Shown here one piece after another: positions 1-6,628 of a stretch of 9,909 nt of DNA (position 1 is its first letter; each line of letters starts with the position of its first letter). Both the position numbers and the translations under genes were made by a program. Origin of the DNA: CAZHRJ01 sp964534765 (GTDB lineage: Bacteria; Lindowbacteria; 2-12-FULL-62-27); contig CAZHRJ010000111.1 in NCBI GenBank assembly GCA_964534765.1, positions 1-9,909 of the forward strand, read 5' to 3'. The notes under the pieces are model-generated. The model worked only from the letters and a program-made list of their open reading frames with translations. It was not told where the DNA came from and did not search any database.

Positions 1-516
1 TCCGTCGGACTTCACGCGCCGCTGGCAGCCGCGGAAAAAATCAAAATTAAGTCCGGGGCCGCTCTGATCGAGATGATCGAGCCGGATGAGATGGTCGAGG
101 TGTCGACGGTCGGCAGCCGGTCGTCCGAGATGATGCCGCGCCGGAAACTTGTCGAGATCATCAATGCCCGCCTCGAGGAACTGTTTGTGATTCTGAATAA
201 TGAAATAAAAAAAACCGGGCTGGCACCGCTGATCTCCGGCGGGATGGTTCTGACCGGCGGCGTGGCTTCCACCCCCGGCATCGACCGGCTGGCCGAAATG
301 GTTCTCCAGATGCCGGTCCGGGTGGGCAAACCGCAAAATATGAAAGGCATCGCCGATATGGTCGACAGTCCGCGGTATTCGACCGGCGTGGGTCTCCTCC
401 TGTACGCGAGGGAGACCGGACAGCTTTCGCCCGGCTCGAAACTTCTGGACGGGGCGATGTTTCGAAGCGTGACCCGGAGCATGCGGGACTGGTTCCGGGA
501 ATTTATCCGGAGCTGA
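1..516 (+). CDS. ftsA: Cell division protein FtsA, C-terminal part (5' end outside window)
   Basis: FtsA is the actin-like ATPase that tethers FtsZ filaments to the inner face of the cytoplasmic membrane and recruits later divisome proteins. Frame 1 is open from the first base and encodes 171 residues before TGA at 514-516; an internal Met at base 73 is not the true start. Visible FtsA hallmarks are a 'GLHAPLAAAEKIKI' stretch near the left edge, the actin-fold nucleotide-site motif 'LTGGVASTPGIDRLAEM' (about bases 250-300) followed by 'PVRVGKP', and the C-terminal end 'MRDWFREFIRS'. That end is an amphipathic helix of the type FtsA uses to bind the membrane. FtsZ follows 9 nt downstream, the classical ftsA-ftsZ order, so the two are surely co-transcribed. 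About 60% of the protein is missing on the left, judged from the usual length of roughly 400-430 residues. Confidence 0.96.
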   Translation, partial: SVGLHAPLAAAEKIKIKSGAALIEMIEPDEMVEVSTVGSRSSEMMPRRKLVEIINARLEELFVILNNEIKKTGLAPLISGGMVLTGGVASTPGIDRLAEMVLQMPVRVGKPQNMKGIADMVDSPRYSTGVGLLLYARETGQLSPGSKLLDGAMFRSVTRSMRDWFREFIRS

Positions 517-525
517 GAGGCATAG

Positions 526-1740
526 ATGAAGAAGGACAAATCGAGAGGAGGGAACTCTAACGTGGTGAATTACGAAGAGCACGAAGAACTCAGAATTCGC
601 CCGAAATCCCCGGAGGCATCCGAAACCATCCTGAAGGTCATCGGCGTGGGTGGCGCCGGAGGAAACGCAATCAATCGGATGATCGACATTGGATTGTCGG
701 GCGTGGAATTTGTCGCCATGAACACGGACTCACAGGTCCTCAAAAGCTGCCGGTCGACGAGCAAATTGCTCCTCGGCCGGAATCTGACCAACGGTCTGGG
801 CGCGGGCGGCAAACCTGAAATTGGTCGCAAGGGCGCTAACGAACAGCGGGATGAAATCCTTAACTCGCTCCAGGGCGCCAAAATGGTGTTTATCACCGCC
901 GGCATGGGCGGCGGCACCGGCACCGGCGCCGCGCCGGTGGTGGCGGAACTATCCAAGGAACTTGGGGTCCTGACAGTTGGAATTGTTACCCGGCCCTTTT
1001 CCTTTGAGGGACCGGTCCGGATCAAAAACGCCGACCAGGGAATCAAGGAACTCAAGGAACACGTGGATACGCTGATCACCATTCCGAACGACAAGATCCT
1101 GGATATCGGGACGGAGAAGCTGTTCATCAATGACGCCTTCGCACGCGCTGATGACACCCTTCGGCAGTCCGTTCAGGGCGTGTCATCGATTATCGTGGAT
1201 GAAGGCGTCATCAACGTCGATTTTGCCGACGTGAAAACCGTGATGGGCGAGCGTGGAGACGCCTTGATGGGAATCGGGCTTGCCGCGGGTGAAAACCGCG
1301 CGGTGGAGGCCGTCCATCAGGCCATGCGAAATCCCCTCACCGAGTGTTTCAGCATCGCGGGCGCTTCATCGGTCCTCCTCTGGATCCGCGGGGGAGTGGA
1401 TTTTGAACTGCGCGAATTCAACACCATTTGCACCACCGTCCAGCAGGAAACGGGCGGCGGCGCGAACGTCATCGCCGGATACGGCATCGACCAGTCTCTG
1501 GTCGATCACATCCAGGTCGTCCTGATCGCGGCCGGACTCAAACAGCAGGCGGTCGCCTTGCCGCAAGCCAGACGCGACGGAGCCAGGGCCGATCAGACGC
1601 AGGCCAAGGCGGCGCCATCCGCGTTTGTCCGGCAGGCGGTGGTCGGCGGGCAAAAAATTCAAGTCGCAGGGGCGGCCGAGCGGCCAACGGAGGAGGAACT
1701 GGAGATTCCGAGCTTCCTCCGGAGAGCGCAAGGCCAGTAA
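526..1740 (+). CDS. ftsZ: Cell division protein FtsZ (tubulin-like GTPase)
   Basis: FtsZ polymerises with GTP into the cytokinetic ring in the cytoplasm. The 404-residue product has every core feature: 'VIGVGGAGGNAINRMI' (about residues 39-54), the tubulin signature GGGTGTG at 128-134, 'RPFSFEGPVR', and the T7-loop motif N230-V-D-F-A-D235, which supplies catalytic Asp residues to the neighbouring subunit. An Ala/Gln/Arg-rich variable linker spans about 340-390. The conserved C-terminal peptide 'EIPSFLRR' (393-400) is the FtsA/partner docking site. ATG at 526 follows a GAGAGG-like site overlapping the ftsA stop. An in-frame GTG at 562 sits 10 nt after a much stronger AGGAGG (546-551) and would drop 12 residues that are poorly conserved in the family; either start is possible. 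The gene ends in TAA, followed by hairpins and an intrinsic terminator. Confidence 0.98.
   Translation: MKKDKSRGGNSNVVNYEEHEELRIRPKSPEASETILKVIGVGGAGGNAINRMIDIGLSGVEFVAMNTDSQVLKSCRSTSKLLLGRNLTNGLGAGGKPEIGRKGANEQRDEILNSLQGAKMVFITAGMGGGTGTGAAPVVAELSKELGVLTVGIVTRPFSFEGPVRIKNADQGIKELKEHVDTLITIPNDKILDIGTEKLFINDAFARADDTLRQSVQGVSSIIVDEGVINVDFADVKTVMGERGDALMGIGLAAGENRAVEAVHQAMRNPLTECFSIAGASSVLLWIRGGVDFELREFNTICTTVQQETGGGANVIAGYGIDQSLVDHIQVVLIAAGLKQQAVALPQARRDGARADQTQAKAAPSAFVRQAVVGGQKIQVAGAAERPTEEELEIPSFLRRAQGQ
546..551 (+). promoter_or_regulatory. Perfect AGGAGG ribosome binding site inside the ftsZ 5' end
   Basis: A consensus Shine-Dalgarno AGGAGG lies within the first codons of the ATG-526 version of ftsZ. 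It stands 10 nt before in-frame GTG 562 and 13 nt before GTG 565. The site before ATG 526 is weaker (GAGAGG overlapping the ftsA stop). The sequence alone leaves the real ftsZ start open between 526 and 562. Confidence 0.5.
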
Positions 1741-1755
1741 AGCGATTATCGCTTT
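1739..1755. repeat. Short perfect inverted repeat at the ftsZ stop codon
   Basis: AAAGCGAT and its exact complement ATCGCTTT flank a single central T at 1747. In RNA this gives about 7 bp around a 3-nt loop. The left arm begins within the ftsZ TAA stop. There is no T-run directly after it, so it is not a terminator on its own. It may protect the 3' end of the ftsAZ mRNA or be an operator-like palindrome. Confidence 0.55.
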
Positions 1756-1771
1756 GTCCTTCATTTGAACT

Positions 1772-1836
1772 CCGTGCGGCGGCGGTCCTAACAACCACCC
1801 CTCAGTTAGACACCGCCGTCGCACGGTTGATTTTTT
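1772..1836 (+). terminator. Intrinsic (Rho-independent) terminator after ftsZ
   Basis: The arms 1772-1786 and 1812-1826 are complementary over 15 bp with a single G-U pair, forming a very GC-rich stem. Within the loop, CTAAC (1788-1792) pairs with GTTAG (1805-1809), extending the hairpin. The downstream arm is followed at once by TTGATTTTTTA (1827-1837), a U-tract in RNA. The position, 30 nt after the ftsZ stop, suits the end of a division-gene transcript. The T-run is absent on the other strand, so it should act on plus-strand transcription. Confidence 0.8.
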
Positions 1837-1837
1837 A

Positions 1838-1857
1838 CCTCCAGTCAGGCCTGGAGG
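1838..1857. repeat. Second hairpin directly behind the ftsZ terminator
   Basis: CCTCCAG (1838-1844) and CTGGAGG (1851-1857) pair perfectly over 7 bp around a 6-nt loop. It starts right after the terminator T-run and has no T-run of its own. It lies 58 nt before the next gene, so it would sit in that gene's 5' leader if transcription begins upstream of it. Its role is unknown. No convincing -35/-10 pair was found nearby. Confidence 0.5.
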
Positions 1858-1904
1858 GAAGGCCCCCGTCTCTGTTCTTGAATTTTATCGCGAGGAAAAT
1901 GAGA

Positions 1905-1919
1905 ATGAGCGCCGTATGA
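1905..1919 (+). CDS. Candidate mini-ORF (MSAV) overlapping the next start codon
   Basis: ATG at 1905 opens a 4-codon frame (Met-Ser-Ala-Val) that ends in TGA at 1917-1919. This stop overlaps the ATG of the next gene (1916) in an ATGA arrangement. A GAGG at 1892-1895 is 9 nt before ATG 1905, good spacing, but 20 nt before ATG 1916, too far to serve it directly. An in-frame ATG at 1899 would add Met-Arg. The layout looks like a leader whose termination hands ribosomes to the downstream gene. It could also be chance, since it is only 15 nt long. Confidence 0.3.
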   Translation: MSAV

Positions 1920-3229
1920 CAGCTGACGACGAGATGGATCGGATCGAAGACTCGCTGGGCAAGGAATTCACGGAAGAGGCGGCGGACGCGCCGCCCGTCA
2001 AGGCGGACAAGACAAACATCTTCTCCCTTGCCACCCGGTCCGATCTGGATAAAAAAATTAATATCGAGAGCCAGACGCCCAGACTCATGGAGACCGTCAA
2101 GGATGTCATGGGAAACGTTTTGATCCACAAGTACGAAAAGCTGACGAAGCCGGTCTGGCAGAAATACCGGACCAAACCCGATTGCAAACCCCTCCATTTC
2201 GTCTGCGATATCCCGCTCTACGTCATCGACAACATCAACACCACGTTTCTCATTCCGGATGACTTCCAGTTCCTCGGTGCCCTCTACGCCGGCTGGGGAA
2301 ATGACACCTTCGCCGAACAGTTTTTTACGGAGGCGATGAAGTCCGGAACCGCGGATGCCTATATCAACGCGGGAGTGTACCGCTTTCAGCGGGGCGAGCG
2401 GGGGGTCGTGGACAATTTCAGCCTGGCCAAACGGCATTTCAACAAGGCGCTGGACATCCTCCATCTCATGCCGCTGACGATCGAGGAAAAATACAAGCGA
2501 CGGAAGATCTGCGAAGACGGCGTTGACGAGATCGAATACCGCTTCGCGTCGTTCTTCGATAAAATCATCCGCTTCATCATCCGGCTGATCACGTTTCGCT
2601 TCGAAGCGCAGGTCTCGTACGTCGGCGCCGCCGCGCCCAAAATATCGGTGGACGCCAAAATTCAGGAACTGACAACCGGAATCATGGGAGCGGAATTGAG
2701 CATCAAACGCAAGGCGATTCATCAATTACTGGCGGCGATTCGCGATAAAATTCCGGTGGGGCAGGCTCATCTCGAAGACGGAATTCAGGAAATTGAGAGT
2801 TCATTCGGCGAATTGAAGACCCCGGAGGCCGTGGAGGCGGTGGTCGCGCAGCTGGCCGAATTCTATTCCCACAATATCGCCATCCTCGAACGCCGCGAGT
2901 CCCCCCAGCCGGAGGTGTCCGGGCCGGTGTCCGAGGATGTGCCTCCCCGGGATATGGCCTGCTATCACGTGGCGCCGGCGGAGGAGATTGAAAAAGTCGC
3001 GGCTCGACACAGGCTCACGTCGATCGGTGAACTGCTCGATATGGCGGGCCGGCCGAGGATTGAGCCTGGAATGGTCGCGTGGATGATCCGCGACAAATTC
3101 GATCAAACTCAGATCATGGAAAGGCTGCTTCTCAATCAGGCCATCCCCGAGCCTGCCCGCAACCTCATTCGGCATTATCTGACTCAACCCCAATCCCCGC
3201 CCGACAGCGCTGGACAAAACCCGGCCTGA
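1916..3229 (+). CDS. Protein of unknown function with a TPR/Sel1-like helical patch
   Basis: I do not recognise this 437-residue protein. It has no signal peptide: the N-terminus is acidic and hydrophilic ('MTADDEMDRIEDSLG'), implying a cytoplasmic location. Residues about 119-185 ('YAGWGNDTFAEQFFTEAMKS' onward to 'AKRHFNKALDIL') have the size and hydrophobic spacing of one or two TPR/Sel1-type repeats. Residues about 209-231 ('FASFFDKIIRFIIRLITFRF') form a cationic, strongly hydrophobic helix that could lie on a membrane. The middle (about 250-320) is predicted mainly helical. A Pro-rich break near 328-345 separates a compact C-terminal helical region ending in a Pro/Gln tail. ATG 1916 lacks a good SD at proper spacing; ATG 1934 is an alternative start. 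It is the first gene after the ftsZ terminator and lies 16 nt before the lipoprotein gene, so it probably heads that operon. Confidence 0.85.
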   Translation: MTADDEMDRIEDSLGKEFTEEAADAPPVKADKTNIFSLATRSDLDKKINIESQTPRLMETVKDVMGNVLIHKYEKLTKPVWQKYRTKPDCKPLHFVCDIPLYVIDNINTTFLIPDDFQFLGALYAGWGNDTFAEQFFTEAMKSGTADAYINAGVYRFQRGERGVVDNFSLAKRHFNKALDILHLMPLTIEEKYKRRKICEDGVDEIEYRFASFFDKIIRFIIRLITFRFEAQVSYVGAAAPKISVDAKIQELTTGIMGAELSIKRKAIHQLLAAIRDKIPVGQAHLEDGIQEIESSFGELKTPEAVEAVVAQLAEFYSHNIAILERRESPQPEVSGPVSEDVPPRDMACYHVAPAEEIEKVAARHRLTSIGELLDMAGRPRIEPGMVAWMIRDKFDQTQIMERLLLNQAIPEPARNLIRHYLTQPQSPPDSAGQNPA

Positions 3230-3245
3230 CGGTTAGATTCAGGCC

Positions 3246-4481
3246 ATGGTCTCCAGGTCTGTCAGCATCCTCAAAGCCGGATTTCTGTACCTGATGGTCG
3301 TCTTGGCGGCCTGCGGATCCAAACCGGAAACGGCTTATCTTCGCGCGTACCGGTTTGCCGAATCCGCCGCCGCCTCCAGGGCCGAAGTGAGCTTGTCGCT
3401 CCTCTTCATGTCCGAAACGCCGCTTCGGGGAGTGTATCTCCGGCCGGCCGCCGGCGAAGTCCGGTATTCACTCGCCAACGACACGTTTCGGATCGATCTT
3501 CAGCAAACCGGCCGGGATGTCTGGTTTCTGATGGCCGGCGGCGCCATCCACCTCACGCCTGACGAGTTGACGGACACCGAGTACGACCGGCTTCGGAAAG
3601 TTCTCGGACCGATCGGCGTTCCGCTTTTGTCGTTGTCGGATTTCCTGACGGTCATCGGCAGAGAGTATCGGCTGATCGGGTCCCGGCAAGAGGGGATGCG
3701 CGGGGACGATATCCTGACAGCAGCGCCATCCCCGGACTATCGGGCCGCGCTCAGATCATGGGTCGCGATCCAGACAGGCGCCGACGGTCACGTTCTCAAC
3801 CTCATCTCGCCGGATACACTCTCCATTCGGATCGATTCCAGGTCCGGTGCCGTCAAGGAAATCAAGCAGCAAAACGGGGCGGGAGAACCTGTCTCCCTCA
3901 TGACCTTCTCCTATCCCAAATCCATTCCGACACCGCCTCCGCTTGAACCGCCGCACGGCGTGATCTTTGAAGGCCGGGACCTGATGATGGCGCTGGGCGC
4001 CGGACCTGACTGGCTGGTCGGCAAACCGGTGCCCGAAGGTCTTCTGGTTTCTCTGGACGGCCGCGTGTCGTCCCTGTCGGACTTCAAAGGCCGGCCCATG
4101 ATCGTTAATTTCTGGGCTTCGTGGTGCGGTCCCTGCCGGATTGAATGGCCGGTCCTTCAGCAGATGTACGAAAAGCACGGCAAGTCCATCTCGTTTATCC
4201 TCCTGGCCACTGAGGACAAACCGCTGGCGCAAAGTTACATCGCGTCTAACGGATACACGGCTCCCGTCTACCTCTTGCCGGACAATAAAATCCGCATCGG
4301 ATTCGGCGTCACCGCCCTCCCGGCGACGTTTTTTGTCGACGCCGCTGGTCTTGTCCAGAGATCCTTCACAGGCATCCCGCCCCTTCAGACCATTGGGGCA
4401 AGTCAGGCGGCGCTGAGGGAAATTTATGAAACGATTCTCTCCGAGATCATTTCCCAGCCGAAGCGGAACAAGGGATTGTGA
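3246..4481 (+). CDS. Lipoprotein with C-terminal TlpA/ResA-type thioredoxin domain
   Basis: The protein begins 'MVSRSVSILKAGFLYLMVVL' followed by A-A-C. This is a type II signal peptide with lipobox L20-A-A-C23, so the mature protein should be lipid-anchored at Cys23 outside the cytoplasm. Residues about 24-245 are a beta-rich region of uncertain family, loosely reminiscent of LolA-type lipoprotein-binding folds. A Pro-rich hinge ('IPTPPPLEPP') leads to a thioredoxin fold (about 252-400). It has 'GRPMIVNFWASWCGPCRIEW' with redox cysteines C294 and C297 in WCGPC, and the cis-Pro loop 'ALPATFFVD' (P359). TlpA/ResA-like domains usually reduce disulfides in the periplasm, for example in cytochrome c maturation, but no such genes are seen here. 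At 411 aa it is about twice the length of a plain TlpA because of the extra N-terminal domain. Its TGA overlaps the next gene's GTG by 4 nt, so translation is probably coupled. Confidence 0.92.
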   Translation: MVSRSVSILKAGFLYLMVVLAACGSKPETAYLRAYRFAESAAASRAEVSLSLLFMSETPLRGVYLRPAAGEVRYSLANDTFRIDLQQTGRDVWFLMAGGAIHLTPDELTDTEYDRLRKVLGPIGVPLLSLSDFLTVIGREYRLIGSRQEGMRGDDILTAAPSPDYRAALRSWVAIQTGADGHVLNLISPDTLSIRIDSRSGAVKEIKQQNGAGEPVSLMTFSYPKSIPTPPPLEPPHGVIFEGRDLMMALGAGPDWLVGKPVPEGLLVSLDGRVSSLSDFKGRPMIVNFWASWCGPCRIEWPVLQQMYEKHGKSISFILLATEDKPLAQSYIASNGYTAPVYLLPDNKIRIGFGVTALPATFFVDAAGLVQRSFTGIPPLQTIGASQAALREIYETILSEIISQPKRNKGL

Positions 4482-6628
4482 CGTGGCGAAAGAGAGCGCT
4501 CACGGGTGCCGTTGTCTGCGCGGCCGCAGCGCTTGCCGCGGGTCCGGGGAAGACGGTCATGGCTGAAAGCGCGGACCTGCGGCAGGCGCCGGGAAAAAAA
4601 TACAACCGGCTGATTCATGAAAAAAGCCCCTATCTGGTCCAGCACGCCCATAACCCTATCTGGTGGCATCCGTGGGGGCCGGAGGCGCTGGAAACGGCGC
4701 GGCGGGAAAACAAACCGATTTTTCTGTCGATCGGATATTCGACCTGTTACTGGTGCCACTTCATGGAGAAGGATTCATTTGAGAAGCAGGATGTTGCCGA
4801 TGTGTTGAACGCGCATTTTATTTCCATCAAAGTCGATCGCGAGGAGCGGCCGGACGTGGACAACATTTACATGACGGCGCTGGTCTCGATGACCGGCGCC
4901 GGCGGCTGGCCGATGTCGATGTTCCTGACACCGGACGGCCGGCCCTTTTTCGGCGCCAGCACGATCCCGCACGAAAGTTTCGTCGCTTTGCTCAATCAAA
5001 TCGCCGGCGTCTGGAAAAACGAAGAACAAAAAATCCGCGACAGCGGCCGGCAGATCGCCGAAACACTGGGGCGGTACCTGAATCCGCAACTCTCAGGCCG
5101 CGATGCCGGGGAGTCGGCTCTCCGGGAATTTTTTCTCGAAATGGAATCCCAGTTCGATGAAACCTTCGCCGGATTCGGCGGCGGAAACAAATTCCCCAGG
5201 CCGCACGTCCTCTCCGCTCTCCTCCGAATTCACCGCCGCCGGACCGCCGATACGGCGGCCCTTCCAATGGTGACGCGAACTCTCAAGGCCATGTCACGCG
5301 GCGGAATGCACGACCTCATCGCCGGCGGATTTCACCGGTACAGCGTCGATCGCCAGTGGGATATCCCTCATTTCGAAAAAATGCTCTACGATAACGCCGG
5401 CCTGGCTCTCACCTTTCTGGAGGCCTTTCAGGCGACAAAGGACGCGGAATTTTCCGCGGTCGCCGCTAAAACTCTCGACTGGGTCCTGGCCGAGATGACG
5501 CATGCCGATGGCGGATTTTATTCCGCGCAGGACGCGGGAGATTTCGGCGAGGAGGGGGATTTCTACTCCTGGACTGTCGCGGAACTTGAGGGCCTTCTGA
5601 CCGGCCAGGAAATGGTCTGGGTTAAAAAAATGTACCAGGTCACGCCCCACGGCAACTTCGAGGGTGGCCGGACGGTCTTTCATGTCCCGGATGATACCGC
5701 CCTGCCGTCGGCCGCCGATCCGATCTTTTCAAAAATCCATACGAAGCTCTCGGAAGCCCGATCCAGACGGCCCCGGCCCAGACTCGATGACAAGATCCTT
5801 ACCGACTGGAACGGCCTGATGATCGCGGCGATGGCTCGCGGGTATCAGGTCCTCGGCGAGGAGAGGTATCTTGCGGCGGCCCGCCGGGCGGCGTTATTCA
5901 TCCAGTCTGAGCTCACAGATTCGGATGGCCTGTTGCGTCATCGGTGGCGGGAGGGGGAAGCCGCCAAGCGGGGGTTGCTCGACGATTACGCGTTTTTGAT
6001 CCATGGATTACTGGAGCTCTACCAATCCGACTTCGATCCGGCATGGTTTGACTGGGCTCTCCGGCTGCAGGCCCGGCAGGATGAACTGTTCTGGGACAAT
6101 CAAGCCGGCGCCTACTTCATGGATGACGCCTTGGACCCGACTCTGATTGTGCGATCAAAAGATTTCGAGGATATGGCCATGCCATCCGGCAATTCAATTT
6201 CGGCCCTCAATTTGCTCAGGTTCGCCGCTTTCACTTACGATGATTCCCATCGGACACGCGCCAACGGGGTGATCCGCGCCTCCGCCATTTATCTGGATCG
6301 ATCTCCCGGCGCGTGCCCTCAGATGCTGATCGCGCTTGATTTCGCGCTCGATCGATCCATGGAAATCGCCGTCGTCGGCCGGCCGGGCTATCTGCGATCG
6401 GTCGATCCGTTTCTCGCCGTTATCCGGGGCCGATTTCTGCCCAACAAGGTCGTTGCCGTTATGGCCGGCAAACAGGTATCGGAGGGACCCAAGCTCCTCC
6501 TGGGCAAGACCGTAGCGAAAGGCCGGCCGACGGTGTATGTCTGCGAGAAGGGATCATGCAAATTGCCTGTGACGGAGGTCCGAGCCTTGGATCAGCAATT
6601 AGACGAAAGGACGCCGCTTAGGTGGTGA
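4478..6628 (+). CDS. DsbH/YyaL/SSP411-family (DUF255) protein with signal peptide
   Basis: This is a full-length member of the thioredoxin-DsbH family (DUF255; YyaL in Bacillus, SPATA20/SSP411 in animals). An N-terminal thioredoxin-like domain (about 42-200) carries 'SPYLVQHAHNPIWWHPWG' and the family motif 'STCYWCHFMEKDSF' with C90-Y-W-C93. The rest is an (alpha/alpha)6-barrel-like domain with family motifs 'GGFHRYSVD', H298-F-E-K-M, 'QDAGDFGEEGDFYSWT', D437-D-K-I-L-T-D-W-N, 'LLDDYAFLIHGLLELY', M568-P-S-G-N-S and C-terminal 'VYVCEKGSCKLPVT' (C689, C694). CxxC reads CYWC where CHWC is most usual. Unlike typical cytosolic members, it starts 'MTWRKRALTGAVVCAAAALA', a basic n-region plus hydrophobic core, with a likely cleavage V-M-A29|E30, so it should be periplasmic. 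It starts with GTG, overlaps the previous gene by 4 nt, and has an AAGGG site just upstream. The biochemical activity of the family is poorly defined. Confidence 0.93.
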   Translation: MTWRKRALTGAVVCAAAALAAGPGKTVMAESADLRQAPGKKYNRLIHEKSPYLVQHAHNPIWWHPWGPEALETARRENKPIFLSIGYSTCYWCHFMEKDSFEKQDVADVLNAHFISIKVDREERPDVDNIYMTALVSMTGAGGWPMSMFLTPDGRPFFGASTIPHESFVALLNQIAGVWKNEEQKIRDSGRQIAETLGRYLNPQLSGRDAGESALREFFLEMESQFDETFAGFGGGNKFPRPHVLSALLRIHRRRTADTAALPMVTRTLKAMSRGGMHDLIAGGFHRYSVDRQWDIPHFEKMLYDNAGLALTFLEAFQATKDAEFSAVAAKTLDWVLAEMTHADGGFYSAQDAGDFGEEGDFYSWTVAELEGLLTGQEMVWVKKMYQVTPHGNFEGGRTVFHVPDDTALPSAADPIFSKIHTKLSEARSRRPRPRLDDKILTDWNGLMIAAMARGYQVLGEERYLAAARRAALFIQSELTDSDGLLRHRWREGEAAKRGLLDDYAFLIHGLLELYQSDFDPAWFDWALRLQARQDELFWDNQAGAYFMDDALDPTLIVRSKDFEDMAMPSGNSISALNLLRFAAFTYDDSHRTRANGVIRASAIYLDRSPGACPQMLIALDFALDRSMEIAVVGRPGYLRSVDPFLAVIRGRFLPNKVVAVMAGKQVSEGPKLLLGKTVAKGRPTVYVCEKGSCKLPVTEVRALDQQLDERTPLRW

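Noticed and set aside
207..214. A8 homopolymer in ftsA, and similar A7-A8 runs near 5625 and 7669
   Set aside because: They encode in-frame Lys codons in otherwise intact genes, and no alternative frame product is supported, so programmed slippage is not indicated.
1878..1906. TTGAAT with 17-nt spacing to GAGAAT as a promoter for the 437-aa gene
   Set aside because: The -10 match is poor and lies only about 10 nt before the start codon. No convincing promoter could be assigned.
1428..1919. 163-codon plus-strand frame overlapping the end of ftsZ
   Set aside because: It is out of frame with ftsZ, Arg/Gly/Pro-rich, and crosses the terminator. Only its last codons were kept, as a separate mini-ORF candidate.
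1835..2725. 296-codon open frame antisense to the 437-aa gene
   Set aside because: No family motif and Asp/Arg/Phe-skewed composition typical of a shadow frame. The plus-strand gene fits the operon spacing.
4478..4520. Possible lipobox at Cys14 of the DUF255 protein
   Set aside because: The residues before Cys14 (A-V-V) do not fit L-[AS]-[GA]-C, and the hydrophobic core continues past the cysteine. An A29 cleavage is more likely.
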